From SXNM01 sp964586155 (GTDB lineage: Bacteria > Myxococcota_A > UBA9042): DNA of 64,000 bases. How positions within the stretch are numbered: the first letter of the stretch is position 1; every line of letters starts with the position of its first letter. Made by a program: the position numbers and the translations under genes. The stretch is taken from the NCBI GenBank assembly GCA_964586155.1, contig CAZPHC010000018.1, positions 62,001 through 126,000 on the forward strand, given 5' to 3'. The notes beneath the pieces are model-generated. The model saw only the letters and a list, made by a program, of their open reading frames with translations, was not told the DNA's origin and ran no database searches. Below are positions 8,407-17,629 of this stretch, in pieces.

Positions 8407-9429
8407 CTAGGATGCCACCTCTGCGGCGAGGTGGCGGGCGACGAAGGCCATCTGGGCGCGCCAGGCGTCGCGGGCGTCGGCCTGGAAGGTCAGCGCGTGG
8501 AAGGCGTGGCCGCGGCCCGGGGTGACGCGCACCTCGTGCGGAACCCGCAGCCGGGTCAGCGCCGGGCCGAGTCGCAGGGTGTCGTCCTGGACGGGATCGT
8601 CGCCGCCGACGATCGCCATCGTCGCCGGGAAGGGCCGCTCCGGCACCCCGGCGCGCTCGAGCATCAGCAGCGGGCTGGCGAACGCGTGGTCGGGGCGCTC
8701 CTGCGCGTGGTCGGGCAGGTAGGCGTTGCTGACGGTGTGGATGCGGGCACCGATGATCGCCGAGACCGGCCGCAACCGCTCGTGGCGCTCCGGCTCGCTG
8801 ATCTGCAGGTAGCCGCAGGCCGGCAGCAGCACCGACGGATGCATCGGCGCGTCCCAGACGGCGCGGGCGTGGGCCTCGGGCCGGCGCCAACAGCGCGCGA
8901 TGGCCAAGCCGAGCACCAGGTTCGCCCCCGCCGACTCGCCCGCGAGCGCGAAGCGGGTCGGATCGGCGCCGAGTTCGCGGGCGCGGGCCGCCAGGTGGAC
9001 GTAGGCCGCGGAGACGTCCTCGACCGCAGCCGGGTAGCGGTGGCGCGGCGCGAGGCGGTAGTCGATCTGGGCCACGACGTAGCCGTGGCGCGCGATCTCG
9101 GTCGCGATCGGCCAATGCGTGACGCGGTCGAAGAATTGGAAGCCGCCGCCATGGATCGACAGCACCAGCGGCAGTGGCCCCGACACGTCACTCGGGCGGT
9201 ACAGGTCGTAGCGCTGCCAGGCCTCGGGGCCGTAGCGCAGGCCGCTGGTGACGGCGACGCCCTGGTCTTGCGGCCGCATGCCGGGGGCGTGGCGCAGCAG
9301 GCGCGCGGCGCGCTCGGCGTTGTGCATCAGCAAGGGCCCCCAGAGCGCAGAGCTCAGGCGCAGCGCCAGCTCGGACGCCCCTGCGGCGGTCGACGCGGAG
9401 GCCGCGGGGGCGGTCGGGGGCTTTTTCAT
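8407..9429 (-). CDS. Alpha/beta hydrolase, HSL-type esterase/lipase
   Basis: 340-residue hydrolase. HGGG at 93-96 forms the oxyanion hole of the hormone-sensitive-lipase family. GESAGAN places the nucleophile at Ser166. An Asp in VGGDDPVQDD and a His in GRGHAFHAL complete the likely triad. No signal peptide is seen, so it is probably cytoplasmic and acts on short acyl esters; the natural substrate is unknown. ATG 9429 has GGAG five nt upstream, and its A is also the last base of the upstream gene's TGA, so the two are translationally coupled. Confidence 0.88.
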   Translation of the reverse strand: MKKPPTAPAASASTAAGASELALRLSSALWGPLLMHNAERAARLLRHAPGMRPQDQGVAVTSGLRYGPEAWQRYDLYRPSDVSGPLPLVLSIHGGGFQFFDRVTHWPIATEIARHGYVVAQIDYRLAPRHRYPAAVEDVSAAYVHLAARARELGADPTRFALAGESAGANLVLGLAIARCWRRPEAHARAVWDAPMHPSVLLPACGYLQISEPERHERLRPVSAIIGARIHTVSNAYLPDHAQERPDHAFASPLLMLERAGVPERPFPATMAIVGGDDPVQDDTLRLGPALTRLRVPHEVRVTPGRGHAFHALTFQADARDAWRAQMAFVARHLAAEVAS

Positions 9430-10037
9430 CAATCTCCTGCGGGACCTTCGGACGGGATCGCGGGCGGCGGGGCTGACGGCGTCGCCGGTGTGGCGGGCAG
9501 CTGCGCCCGCAGACGGTCGAGCACAGCGTCGTTGTAGGCCGCGACGGCGTCGGTGCGCAACGCCTCGGCCCGTGTGGCGAACCAGATCGACGCGCCGACA
9601 CCGACCAGGCCCGCACCGAGGATGGTGGTGCCGGCACCGGCCATGCCGTTGGACGCACCATGCGCAGGCATCGAGATGGCCGTCATGCCGGCGCCGACCC
9701 CGACCGCGACGAGGCCGCCAATGTAGGTCAGCAAGAACGCGACCATCGAATCGTGGGCGGCCTCGGCGAGCTCGCGCGCCTCGGGCACGGTCGCGACCGC
9801 CGCCGCCAGACCGCCGCTCATCGGCGTGCCGTTGTAGACGCGCCCTTCGACCGCGTAGACCGGCGTTCCCATGTGCATCTGCTGCACCAGCAGCTCACGG
9901 TTGCGCACCCGATAGGTCGAGGACGCGCAGCCGAGCGGGCCGAGCGCGGTGCCGACGCACAAGGCCAGGATCAGGGCCAGGGCGCGGCGCGACCACGAGA
10001 GGGAGACGTTCGGCGTCGCTCGACGCGTTGGGACCAT
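9429..10037 (-). CDS. Membrane-associated lipoprotein-like protein, unknown function
   Basis: 202 residues. The N-terminal hydrophobic segment ends in GPLGCASS, a plausible but imperfect lipobox. Two Gly/Ala-rich hydrophobic helices follow in the middle (around AFLLTYIGGLVAVGVGAG and TTILGAGLVGVGASIWF). The C-terminus is Pro/Ala-rich. I recognise no family. The ATG at 10037 is preceded by GAGG. Its TGA overlaps the start of the esterase by one base, so the pair is one transcription and translation unit. Confidence 0.7.
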   Translation of the reverse strand: MVPTRRATPNVSLSWSRRALALILALCVGTALGPLGCASSTYRVRNRELLVQQMHMGTPVYAVEGRVYNGTPMSGGLAAAVATVPEARELAEAAHDSMVAFLLTYIGGLVAVGVGAGMTAISMPAHGASNGMAGAGTTILGAGLVGVGASIWFATRAEALRTDAVAAYNDAVLDRLRAQLPATPATPSAPPPAIPSEGPAGD

Positions 10038-10058
10038 GGCGACCTCGGGGAGACAGGT

Positions 10059-10655
10059 TCAGGGTACGACCGTCACTTCGGCTTGCACTGCGTGCAGGAT
10101 CGCGGCGCGGAGTTCGCCCATCTGATCGTGGGCGAGGCGTTGCCCGGCGCGCGCCGTGGCGAAGAGGCCGACCGCCAGGACCGCGCTCAGGCCGATCAAG
10201 CCGAGCAGCTCGGGCGGCTTGCCCAGGCTCCATTGGGCGAAGGCGCCGACCATGCCGGCGATGGCGACCAGGGCGAGCACGAGGTAGCCGAAGGCGAAGC
10301 CGGTCCAGACCGAAGGATGCGGCGTGAAACGGCCGACGATCTCGGTCCGTTCGCCGTCGCCCCGCGCCGGGTGGACGTCGAGGAAGAGCCAGGGCGACCA
10401 GACGTGCTGGCGCTCTGCCGGCACGGCGATCATGGCGTGACAATGCGGCCGGCCGGCGGAGTCCTGGCCGCGTCCGGGGACCTTGGCCCAGCGGACGTCG
10501 AGGGCGGTCTCGCGCAGATCGGTGCGCAGCGCCTCGATCACCTCGCCGGAGGGGCGTCCGAGCTCGAGCGCGAACGTCGGCCGCAGGGTCAAGGACGGCG
10601 CCGACGAGGGCGCGACGTGGGGCAGCTCGCCGGGCGGTAGCTCCTGCGCTTGCAT
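10059..10655 (-). CDS. Conserved-looking protein with two C-terminal membrane helices, unknown function
   Basis: About 198 residues from ATG 10655; the ribosome binding site is weak (GAGCCCGATC), so the start is uncertain. The first ~130 residues are soluble, with a patterned segment GRPHCHAMIAVPAERQHVW and HPSVW just before the membrane. Two helices follow (around FGYLVLALVAIAGMVGA and LLGLIGLSAVLAVGLF), then a short helical tail. The order suggests a cytoplasmic or periplasmic domain anchored by a hairpin. It lies 21 nt upstream of the coupled lipoprotein-esterase pair on the same strand and may belong to the same transcript. Confidence 0.65.
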   Translation of the reverse strand: MQAQELPPGELPHVAPSSAPSLTLRPTFALELGRPSGEVIEALRTDLRETALDVRWAKVPGRGQDSAGRPHCHAMIAVPAERQHVWSPWLFLDVHPARGDGERTEIVGRFTPHPSVWTGFAFGYLVLALVAIAGMVGAFAQWSLGKPPELLGLIGLSAVLAVGLFATARAGQRLAHDQMGELRAAILHAVQAEVTVVP

Positions 10656-10799
10656 GATCGGGCTCAACGAGGTTGGGGCCGCTCGCGACGAGCGTCGAAT
10701 TCCGTGCCGGGGATCACCACCCCACTCTAGCCAACTGTTCGCCACTCTCCAACGCAATTGCGCCGCCAGTCGAGCAGCAGGCGGCAGGACCGGATGCCT

Positions 10800-12005
10800 T
10801 CAGAGCAGGCGCAGCTGTCGGGGCGGCGGCGTGGGCGCGGCTGCCGAGGCGGCACCGCGCTCGCGCCCAGGCGGCACGAAGAGATCGGTCCGCAAGGGCG
10901 GGGCCTCGATCTCGAAGCCGAGGCGCTTCTGCGCGAGCTCGAAGCGGCGCGCCAACAGCGCCGCGTAGGGCCCGTCGCCGCGCATCCGCTGGCCAAAGGT
11001 GGCGTCGTAGAGCTTGCCGCCGCGCATCGAACGCATCAGCGCCAGCACGCGCTCCTTGCGCTCGGGCTTCCACGCGGCGAGCCAATCTTCGAACAGCGGA
11101 CCGACCTCGCGCGGCAGGCGCAGCAGGATCCACCCCGCGCTGCGGGCGCCCGCTTCGCGCGCAGCCTGCAAGATGGCGTCGAGCTCGTCGTCGTTGATCG
11201 CCGGGATCATCGGCGACGCCAGCACGCCGACGGGGATGCCGGCGTCGTGCAGCGCCGCGATCGCACGCAGCCGGGCCTGCGGCGCCGAGGCCCGCGGCTC
11301 GAGCGTTCGCTGCAGCGCGGGGTCGAGCGTGGTCACCGAGACGAACACCCGCACCAGGCCGAGCGCCGCGAGCTGCCGCAGCAGGTCGATGTCGCGCGTG
11401 ACCCGCGCCGATTTGGTCACGATCGCCACCGGATGGCGGCAGGCCAGCGCGAGCTCGAGCACGCCGCGGGTCAAGCGCAGGTCGCCCTCGACCGGCTGGT
11501 AGGGGTCGGTGCTCGCGCCGATGGCCATCGCCTCGGGCACGTAGCCGCGCGCGGCCCACTCGGCCCGCAACGACGCCACGACGTCGTGCTTGGCGAAGAT
11601 CAGCTGCTCGAAGTCGAGGCCCGGCGAGTGGCCCAGGTAGGCGTGGTCGGGGCGGGCGAAGCAGTAGATGCAGCCGTGTTCGCAGCCGCGGTAGGGGTTG
11701 AGCGAGCGGTCGAAGGGGATGTCGGGCGAGTCGTTGCGCGCCATCGCCTTGCGCGTCGCCAGCGGGCGCACCCGCGTCTTGCCGGGCGCCAGGGCGCGCT
11801 CGGACGCCTCGGGCGGCAGCTCGGACCAGCCGTCGTCGAAGCCTTCGTAGCCCCGCGCCTCGTAGCGGCCGCTGCGGTTGCTGCTGGCGCCCCTGCCGCG
11901 GAGCGCGGGCGGCGCCGGAGGCGCGGGCTCGACGTAGGCATCGGCTTCGGGCTCGTGGGCCGCGGCGGGGTCTCGCTCGATGGTGCGGGAGCGCTGGTCT
12001 GCCAT
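10800..12005 (-). CDS. SplB-like radical SAM protein (PA0069/Rv2578c type)
   Basis: 401-residue radical SAM protein. The cluster motif CEHGCIYC lies at Cys108, Cys112 and Cys115, inside NPYRGCEHGCIYCFARPDH, which is diagnostic of the SplB-related PA0069/Rv2578c group. GASTDPYQPVEG and a long SAM-binding TIM-barrel region follow. The N-terminal ~85 residues are low-complexity and include RSGRYEARGYEGFDDGW, also usual in this group. Despite its similarity to spore photoproduct lyase, the role of this family is not established. It is divergent from the gene at 12110 across 104 nt. Confidence 0.9.
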   Translation of the reverse strand: MADQRSRTIERDPAAAHEPEADAYVEPAPPAPPALRGRGASSNRSGRYEARGYEGFDDGWSELPPEASERALAPGKTRVRPLATRKAMARNDSPDIPFDRSLNPYRGCEHGCIYCFARPDHAYLGHSPGLDFEQLIFAKHDVVASLRAEWAARGYVPEAMAIGASTDPYQPVEGDLRLTRGVLELALACRHPVAIVTKSARVTRDIDLLRQLAALGLVRVFVSVTTLDPALQRTLEPRASAPQARLRAIAALHDAGIPVGVLASPMIPAINDDELDAILQAAREAGARSAGWILLRLPREVGPLFEDWLAAWKPERKERVLALMRSMRGGKLYDATFGQRMRGDGPYAALLARRFELAQKRLGFEIEAPPLRTDLFVPPGRERGAASAAAPTPPPRQLRLL

Positions 12006-12109
12006 GGCGGCATCTTGCCCGATACCTGAACAGATGTTCAAGTGTCGCGCCGATCGAGGCGCTGCTGGTACCATCCGGGCGCCGGAGGTCCGGCGTCGGA
12101 GCGTCGGCG

Positions 12110-12967
12110 ATGCAGCACGAGGGCCATCCGTTTCGCGATCCGCGCGGCCTCGTCGCCGCGGCCCGCGCCAGCGTCCGCGACGGCCGCTTCCGCAGCGTCG
12201 GTCGCGACGGCGAGGAGCCGGCGCTGCTCTGGCTCGACCGCCTCGCCTTGCAGCGCAGCGACTGGCACGAAGCGATCGCGCAGACCTGGGCCGAGTTGCT
12301 GACGGACAGCGATCCCGAGGTCCGGGGCGCCGCCGTCGACGCCCTCGACCGGGGCGTGGCGACGCCGATCTTCCTGCCTGCGCTGGACGGCGTGCGCGAC
12401 GCGGATCAGGCGGTGTCCGAGGCGGGGCGCGAGCTGCGCCCCGACGCGCCGACGCTGACGCTGCGCGCCGTGCTCGACAAGCACCGCCCGCACCATGTGC
12501 GGCTGACAACACGGCCGGCGCTGATCATCCTGCGCGCGCCGAGCGTCGAGGTCGTGCGGCTCGCCGACGCGGGGGACGTGCTCGCGTTGGCCCGTCGTTC
12601 GGCGGCCTACGGCGGCTCGATGACCGGCGGCAGCGCCGCGGGCCATTTCGCCCTGGACTGGCTGCGCACGCTCGCGCTCGGCAGCTCCTGGGCCCGATCG
12701 CTGGTCCCGGCCACGCTGGCCGCGTTGCTGCAAGGGGACAGCCGCGAGGTGGCGGCGGCGGTCGAGTACGCGGTGCGCGCGGGCGACCGGGCCGACATCG
12801 CCACGACCTTCCGCCAGGCGGCAGACCGGGACACCGCGCTCGCGTCCTCTCCGGTGACCACGCCGCTGGCGCCGGCCAAGACGCTCGCGGCGCTGGCGCG
12901 CTGGCTGCAGGACGAGGCCGACGCCGAGCGCGCGTCCGCCCCCACGACATCGGTCGCTGAGGCCTGA
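12110..12967 (+). CDS. Protein of unknown function, helical
   Basis: 285 residues; ATG at 12110 has GGAG about eight nt upstream. The sequence is Ala/Asp/Arg-rich and mostly helical. Two short segments resemble HEAT-type helix pairs (around DPEVRGAAVDALD and DSREVAAAVEYAV), but the repeats are too few to be sure. No signal peptide or membrane helix is seen. I recognise no family. It is followed after 40 nt by a B12-binding radical SAM gene on the same strand, so they may be co-transcribed. Confidence 0.7.
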   Translation: MQHEGHPFRDPRGLVAAARASVRDGRFRSVGRDGEEPALLWLDRLALQRSDWHEAIAQTWAELLTDSDPEVRGAAVDALDRGVATPIFLPALDGVRDADQAVSEAGRELRPDAPTLTLRAVLDKHRPHHVRLTTRPALIILRAPSVEVVRLADAGDVLALARRSAAYGGSMTGGSAAGHFALDWLRTLALGSSWARSLVPATLAALLQGDSREVAAAVEYAVRAGDRADIATTFRQAADRDTALASSPVTTPLAPAKTLAALARWLQDEADAERASAPTTSVAEA

Positions 12968-13007
12968 TCCCGACGGCGACCGGCGTCGCGCCGGAACGGA
13001 GCCCCCC

Positions 13008-14564
13008 ATGGCGAAACTCCTCTTTGGTCACGCATACTTTCTTCGCTTCGATCGCAAGCTCTTCGAGGCCAGGCAGCCCTACCCGCCGATGGGCACCATC
13101 GTCGCAGCTGCGGTCGCGCGGGCCGCTGGTCGCGAGGTCGCGCTCTTTGACGCGATGCTGGCGACGTCAGAGCGCGCGTTCGAGGCGACGCTGCTCGAGC
13201 AGAAGCCCGGGCTGGTCGTGCTCTACGAGGACAACTTCAACTACCTGAGCAAGATGTGCCTGTTGCGGATGCGCGAGGCGGCGCTGGTGATGCTCGCGGC
13301 CTGTCGGCGCCACGGCGTCCGGGCCTGGATCTGCGGCTCGGACGCCTCGGACCACCCCGAGGTCTACCTCGACGCTGGCGCGGAGCTCGTGCTGCTGGGC
13401 GAAGGCGACGAGACGCTCGCCGTGCTGCTGCAGCTCGGCGCCGACGACGCGCCGCTGGCGGTTGAGCAAGCCAAGGCCACGGCCGGCCTGGCCTTCCGCG
13501 AGGTGCCGGGCGTCGGCAAGCCGCTGACCAAGACGCCACGTCGGCCCGTGCTGCGCGACCTCGACGCGCTGCCCTGGCCTGCCTGGGATCTCTGCGATCT
13601 CGACGCCTACCGCGCGATCTGGCGCGAGCACCACGGCCGCTTCTCGCTCAACCTCGTCAGCACGCGCGGCTGCCCCTTCCACTGCAACTGGTGCGCCAAG
13701 CCGATCTGGGGCCAGCGCTACGCCATGCACAGCCCCGAGCGCAGCGCCGAGATGGCGAGCCACCTGCGCGACGCGTTCGGCGCCGAGCATATCTGGTGGA
13801 TGGACGATATCTTCGGCCTCAAACGCGGTTGGGCCACCGCCTACGCCGAGGCGATGCGCGCGCGCGGCGGCGTCCTGCCGTTCAAGGCGCTGTCGCGGGC
13901 CGACCTGCTGGTGCGTCCCGGCGAGGCTGCCGCGTTCGCCGACGCTGGCGCCGAGATCGTCTGGATGGGCGCGGAGTCCGGCAGCCAGGCCGTGCTGGAC
14001 GCGATGGACAAGGGCACCACCGTCGAGGAGATCGAGACGGCGACCAGGCTGCTGCACGACGCGGGCGTGCAGGTCGCGTACTTCTTGCAGTTTGGCTACC
14101 CCGGCGAGACCCGGGCCGACATCGACGCCACGATCGCGATGCTGCATCGCTGCCGGCCCGACGACATCGGCATCTCGGTGAGCTACCCGCTGCCGGGGAC
14201 GCGCTTCCACGACAAGGTCGCGGACCAGCTCGGCGCCAAGCAGAATTGGAACGACTCGTCCGACCTCGACATGCTCTACGAAGGCCCGTTCGCGACGGCG
14301 TTCTACCGCCACCTGCACACCGTCATCCACAAGGACTACAAGTCGAGCCGGGCGCGCTGGCAGCTCGAGAAGGCCGTGCGCTCCGGCGGCAAGCGCCCCT
14401 CGGCGCGGACGATGGCCAAGGCCGCGCTCGACGCCGCCACCTTGCCGATGGCGTTGGCCCAGCTGCGCGTGCTGCAGGCGCTGCCGCACCAGGGCGTGCG
14501 CGCGACCGGCGCCTCGATGGACCGCAACGCCGCGGCCCAGCCCTCACCGCAGGCTGCCGACTAG
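13008..14564 (+). CDS. B12-binding-domain radical SAM protein
   Basis: 518 residues. The N-terminal ~150 residues have the Rossmann-like pattern of a cobalamin-binding domain (YPPMGTIVAAAVARAAGREV, then GEGDETL at the strand end), although the DxHxxG loop is not clearly present. The radical SAM barrel follows, with the cluster motif CPFHCNWC at Cys222, Cys226 and Cys229, then WWMDDIFGL and GAESGSQAVLDAMDKG, typical of the BchE/Elp3-like group. A ~100-residue C-terminal extension is Arg/Ala-rich. Such enzymes often methylate or cyclise unreactive carbons; the substrate is unknown. Its TAG overlaps the stop of the convergent permease within the palindrome CTAG. Confidence 0.88.
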   Translation: MAKLLFGHAYFLRFDRKLFEARQPYPPMGTIVAAAVARAAGREVALFDAMLATSERAFEATLLEQKPGLVVLYEDNFNYLSKMCLLRMREAALVMLAACRRHGVRAWICGSDASDHPEVYLDAGAELVLLGEGDETLAVLLQLGADDAPLAVEQAKATAGLAFREVPGVGKPLTKTPRRPVLRDLDALPWPAWDLCDLDAYRAIWREHHGRFSLNLVSTRGCPFHCNWCAKPIWGQRYAMHSPERSAEMASHLRDAFGAEHIWWMDDIFGLKRGWATAYAEAMRARGGVLPFKALSRADLLVRPGEAAAFADAGAEIVWMGAESGSQAVLDAMDKGTTVEEIETATRLLHDAGVQVAYFLQFGYPGETRADIDATIAMLHRCRPDDIGISVSYPLPGTRFHDKVADQLGAKQNWNDSSDLDMLYEGPFATAFYRHLHTVIHKDYKSSRARWQLEKAVRSGGKRPSARTMAKAALDAATLPMALAQLRVLQALPHQGVRATGASMDRNAAAQPSPQAAD

Positions 14565-15898
14565 CCCGCGCCCGCGCGCAGGCGGCCCGTCAGGCGCAGC
14601 GTGGCCCAGCCGCCGAGCATCAGCGCGACGAAGAGCGCGAACACCCCCGGCGCCGACCACGCGACCGCGCCCAGGCAGAGCACCGCCAGCACCAGGCCGA
14701 GCCCGGGCAGCCACGGGTAGCCGGGCGCGACGAACGGGCGCGGCAGTGACGGCTCGTCCCGGCGCAGGCGAAAGAACGACAGCAGCGCCAGCACATACAT
14801 CGTCAGGGCGCCAAAGACCGCGAGCGTGATGATGTCGCCGGTCTTGCCGGTCGCCAGCGCGATCAGGCCGACGACCAGCACCGCGAGCAGCGCCGCCGCC
14901 GGCGTGTGCCGACCCGGCAGCGTATGGCCGAGCGCGCGCGGCAGGTAGCCGAAGCGGCCGAGCTCGAGCGTGGCACGGCCGGCGACCAGCAGGATGCCGT
15001 GGAACGAGGCGATCAGGCCAAAGAGGCCGACCGTCACCAGCAGGTGGTAGAGCGGGTGCGCTTCGCCGACGATGTGGCCGAGCGCCAGCGGCAGTGGTCG
15101 GTCGAGCTCGGCACCCTGCGCGTCGTAGACGATGGCGCGCCAGCCGGCGACGCCGGTCGCGGCGAAGAACACGAGCACGGCGAGCACCGCCAGCGTCGCC
15201 ATGGCCAGGCCGAAGCCGCGGGCGATGTCGCGCTGCGGGTCGCGAGCCTCCTCGGCGACGTTGGCGACGCCCTCGATCGCCAGGAAGAACCAGATGGCGA
15301 AGGGCAGCGCAGGCAGCACGCCGAGCCAGCCGTTGGGCAGCGCGTCCTGCGAGAACATCGCGACGTCGAAGTGCGGCAGCGCGACGCCGCAGAACAGCAG
15401 CAGCTCGGCGACCGCCAGCACCGTGACGATGAGCTCGAAGACAGCCGACTGGCGCACGCCCCAGATGTTGAGCGCGACGAACAGGACGTAGGCCCCCGCG
15501 GCGATGGCGCCCTCGGGCACGCCGGGCACAAAGAGCGTGAAGTACGCGCCGATCGCGGCCGCGATGGCCGGCGGGGCGAAGACGAACTCGATCAGCTGCG
15601 CCAGGCCCGCCAGCGCGCCGAGATCGGCGCCGAGCGCCCGATCGGCGTAGACGAACGCTCCGCCCGCGCGCGGGATCGCCGCGGCGATCTCGGCGTAGGC
15701 GAGCACGAAGCAACCGTAGAAGAGGGTCACGATCAGCGTCGCCGCGAGCATGCCCCAGCTGCCGCCGTGGGGCAGGCCGAGGTTCCAGCCGAAGTACTCG
15801 CCACTGATGACGTAGCCGACGCCGAGGCCCCAGATCATCCACGGCCCGAGCGACCGCTCGAGGCTGCTGTCGGCGGCAGGCGCCGGCGTGTCGCTCAT
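14561..15898 (-). CDS. APC-superfamily permease, ethanolamine-permease-like
   Basis: 445-residue transporter with about 12 membrane helices. The opening GPWMIWGLGVGYVISGEYFG and the following NLGLPHGG match the ethanolamine permease subgroup of the amino acid-polyamine-organocation superfamily, and IPRAGGAFVYADRALG is the next conserved loop. It would import ethanolamine or a similar amine across the inner membrane. ATG 15898 has GGAGGGACCCAG upstream and overlaps the preceding stop by four nt, so it is translationally coupled to the end of the TonB/ExbBD operon. No eutBC lyase genes are in view, so the substrate is only a family-based inference. Confidence 0.85.
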   Translation of the reverse strand: MSDTPAPAADSSLERSLGPWMIWGLGVGYVISGEYFGWNLGLPHGGSWGMLAATLIVTLFYGCFVLAYAEIAAAIPRAGGAFVYADRALGADLGALAGLAQLIEFVFAPPAIAAAIGAYFTLFVPGVPEGAIAAGAYVLFVALNIWGVRQSAVFELIVTVLAVAELLLFCGVALPHFDVAMFSQDALPNGWLGVLPALPFAIWFFLAIEGVANVAEEARDPQRDIARGFGLAMATLAVLAVLVFFAATGVAGWRAIVYDAQGAELDRPLPLALGHIVGEAHPLYHLLVTVGLFGLIASFHGILLVAGRATLELGRFGYLPRALGHTLPGRHTPAAALLAVLVVGLIALATGKTGDIITLAVFGALTMYVLALLSFFRLRRDEPSLPRPFVAPGYPWLPGLGLVLAVLCLGAVAWSAPGVFALFVALMLGGWATLRLTGRLRAGAG

Positions 15899-16263
15899 CT
15901 GGGTCCCTCCGTCTCGAGCGCACCCCAGCGCTCGTGCAGGCACTCATGGCTCAGCTGCTCGCTCGAGGTCGCCACCCGGGCACAGGCCAGCGCACCGGGC
16001 GGCAGGGGTCGCCCGACGCAAGACGCCAGCTGCGACGCGAAGACCCGCGCGAGCTGGGCCTGCCGTCGGCGTTGCAGCACCTCGTCGCGATAGCCCTGCT
16101 CCTGCAACTCGATGCGCACGACCGCGTCGAGCAGGACGCGGCAATCCGCCTCGGTCGCGTCGGCGGGCGCGCGAAGGCGCTGCCAGACCAGCACGGTGCC
16201 GACGGCCACCAGCACCGCGACGCAGGGCCAGAACCAGGATCGCCCGACGAACGCGACCTTCAT
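15895..16263 (-). CDS. Small single-pass membrane protein in the TonB operon, unknown function
   Basis: 122 residues: one N-terminal membrane helix (about residues 10-28), then an extracytoplasmic helical domain containing three Cys residues and the segment RIELQEQGYRDEVLQRRRQA. I recognise no family. Both ends are ATGA overlaps: with the upstream TonB-like gene and with the downstream permease. This places it firmly inside the operon, and it may be an accessory of the energy-transducing complex or of the permease. Confidence 0.75.
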   Translation of the reverse strand: MKVAFVGRSWFWPCVAVLVAVGTVLVWQRLRAPADATEADCRVLLDAVVRIELQEQGYRDEVLQRRRQAQLARVFASQLASCVGRPLPPGALACARVATSSEQLSHECLHERWGALETEGPR

Positions 16264-17213
16264 CGGCGGAACCTCACGCGGATCGCCGGGGACCACGCGC
16301 GTGTCGGCTGGCCGCTGGCGTCGAGCGCCGACAGCATCGTCGCGCCGCGGGCGCAGGTCACCGCCGCTGCGGCGAAGCCGAAACCCGGGTCGGCTTGCAC
16401 ACGGACGTCGACGACGCTGCCGTCCACGTCGACCAGCACCTTGACCAACACGCTCTGCTCGTCGATCTGGGCCGCGTCCGCCTCGCTCGGCCACGGGCAG
16501 CGCCACTCGCCGCCGCCGAGGCCCACCGGGCGCGAGAGATCGCGCGCTCGCGAGGCTGGCGCGGGCGAGGGCGAGGGTGCCGGCGGTCGATCGCGGGCTG
16601 CTGGCGGCTCGGGCCGGCTGCCAGGGACCTGGCCCTGCCCGTCCGCCGTCGTGGCTCCACCGACGTAGGCCGGCCCGTCGCCTTGGACGAAGCCATCCCC
16701 GCTGAAGTCGACCGGCTCGCCCTCCTGCGTCACGACCCTGCCGGCCTGGGCCGGCGGCGTGGCCGGCGCCGCGGCAGGTGGCGGTGCGGCCGGGCGCTCG
16801 GGCGCGGCCGTCAGGTGGCGTCCCTGTCGCGGCGGCGCGGCGGCGGGCGGCGGCTCGGCGGTCGGAGGCGGGGGCTGCGGCGCAGGCTCCGCGGTGGGCG
16901 GCGGCTCCGCTGCCGGCGGCGGTGCCGGGGCTTGGGGCTCTGCGGCCTGGGGCGGCGCCTCGGGCGCGTCCACCAGCACCTCGCGGTTGAGCTCGGCGTG
17001 GACCAGCAGGGCCAGCTCGGCGCTCCAGGCTTCGAGCGTCGGCTCGACCGTCCAGGCCCAGCCCAGCAGCAGCAGGTGCACGACGGCGGTCGCGATCCAG
17101 GCCACGCCGACGCGATCCGCCGGGCCGGGGCGGATCGCCGCGAACATCGTCGCGCCGATCGGCGGCGTCGGCGTCGGCGCGGGCGCCGTGGTCGGGCGGA
17201 CGACGCGGTTCAC
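16260..17213 (-). CDS. TonB-like energy transducer
   Basis: 317 residues with the classic TonB layout: a short cytoplasmic N-terminus, one membrane helix (WIATAVVHLLLLGWAW) with a His in the helix as in TonB/TolA, a long Pro/Ala/Glu-rich periplasm-spanning linker, and a C-terminal beta-alpha-beta domain around LVKVLVDVDGSVVDVRVQAD. It would couple the ExbB-ExbD proton channel to the outer-membrane receptor encoded at the front of the same operon. The start is GTG 17213, forming a GTGA overlap with exbD; no better start exists. The C-terminal domain is divergent, and a Cys precedes the last helix. Confidence 0.85.
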   Translation of the reverse strand: MNRVVRPTTAPAPTPTPPIGATMFAAIRPGPADRVGVAWIATAVVHLLLLGWAWTVEPTLEAWSAELALLVHAELNREVLVDAPEAPPQAAEPQAPAPPPAAEPPPTAEPAPQPPPPTAEPPPAAAPPRQGRHLTAAPERPAAPPPAAAPATPPAQAGRVVTQEGEPVDFSGDGFVQGDGPAYVGGATTADGQGQVPGSRPEPPAARDRPPAPSPSPAPASRARDLSRPVGLGGGEWRCPWPSEADAAQIDEQSVLVKVLVDVDGSVVDVRVQADPGFGFAAAAVTCARGATMLSALDASGQPTRAWSPAIRVRFRR

Positions 17214-17629
17214 GGCGTCGCCTCGTCGTCGAGCCTGGTGCCGAACGCGATCTTGGCGACCCCGGCGCGCTTGAGCTGATCGAGCACCGCCATCACCCGA
17301 CGATGGGCGACCGCGCCGTCGGCGGCGATGACGGCGCGCAGCTCGGGCTCTGCGGCCAGCGCGGTGCGCGCGGCGGCGAGCAGCGCGTCGTCCTGGGCGA
17401 GCGCGCGGCCGTCGCACAGGATCGGCCCGGTCGCCGGCACGATGACCGAGAACACGGCCTGCACCTGCTCGCCGGACGCCGCCTTGGGCAGATCCAGCGG
17501 CACCGCGGGCGTGACGATGATCTTCGCCGTGACGATGAAGATGATCAGCAGCACGAGCACCACGTCGACCAACGGCGTGACGTTGATCCCCTCGATGATG
17601 CCGCCCTGGGGTGCGCCGTGGCCGCTCAC
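17210..17629 (-). CDS. exbD: ExbD/TolR biopolymer transport protein
   Basis: 139 residues, the usual length for ExbD. NVTPLVDVVLVLLIIFIVTA is the family membrane helix with the essential proton-carrying Asp in PLVDV. A periplasmic domain follows and ends in VMAVLDQLKRAGVAKIAFGT. The start is GTG 17629 in a GTGA overlap with exbB; the end overlaps the GTG of the tonB-like gene in the same way. It forms the inner-membrane motor with the ExbB protein encoded immediately upstream. Confidence 0.95.
   Translation of the reverse strand: MSGHGAPQGGIIEGINVTPLVDVVLVLLIIFIVTAKIIVTPAVPLDLPKAASGEQVQAVFSVIVPATGPILCDGRALAQDDALLAAARTALAAEPELRAVIAADGAVAHRRVMAVLDQLKRAGVAKIAFGTRLDDEATP

Noticed and set aside
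12038..13035. Minus-strand frames overlapping the gene at 12110-12967
   Set aside because: The plus frame has a ribosome binding site and protein-like helical composition; the minus frames are Arg/Pro/Gly-rich and overlap each other.
15895..16506. Longer version of the small TonB-operon protein starting at 16506
   Set aside because: The additional 81 residues are the Arg-rich shadow of the TonB-like C-terminal domain; ATG 16263 gives a 4-nt overlap and a membrane helix.
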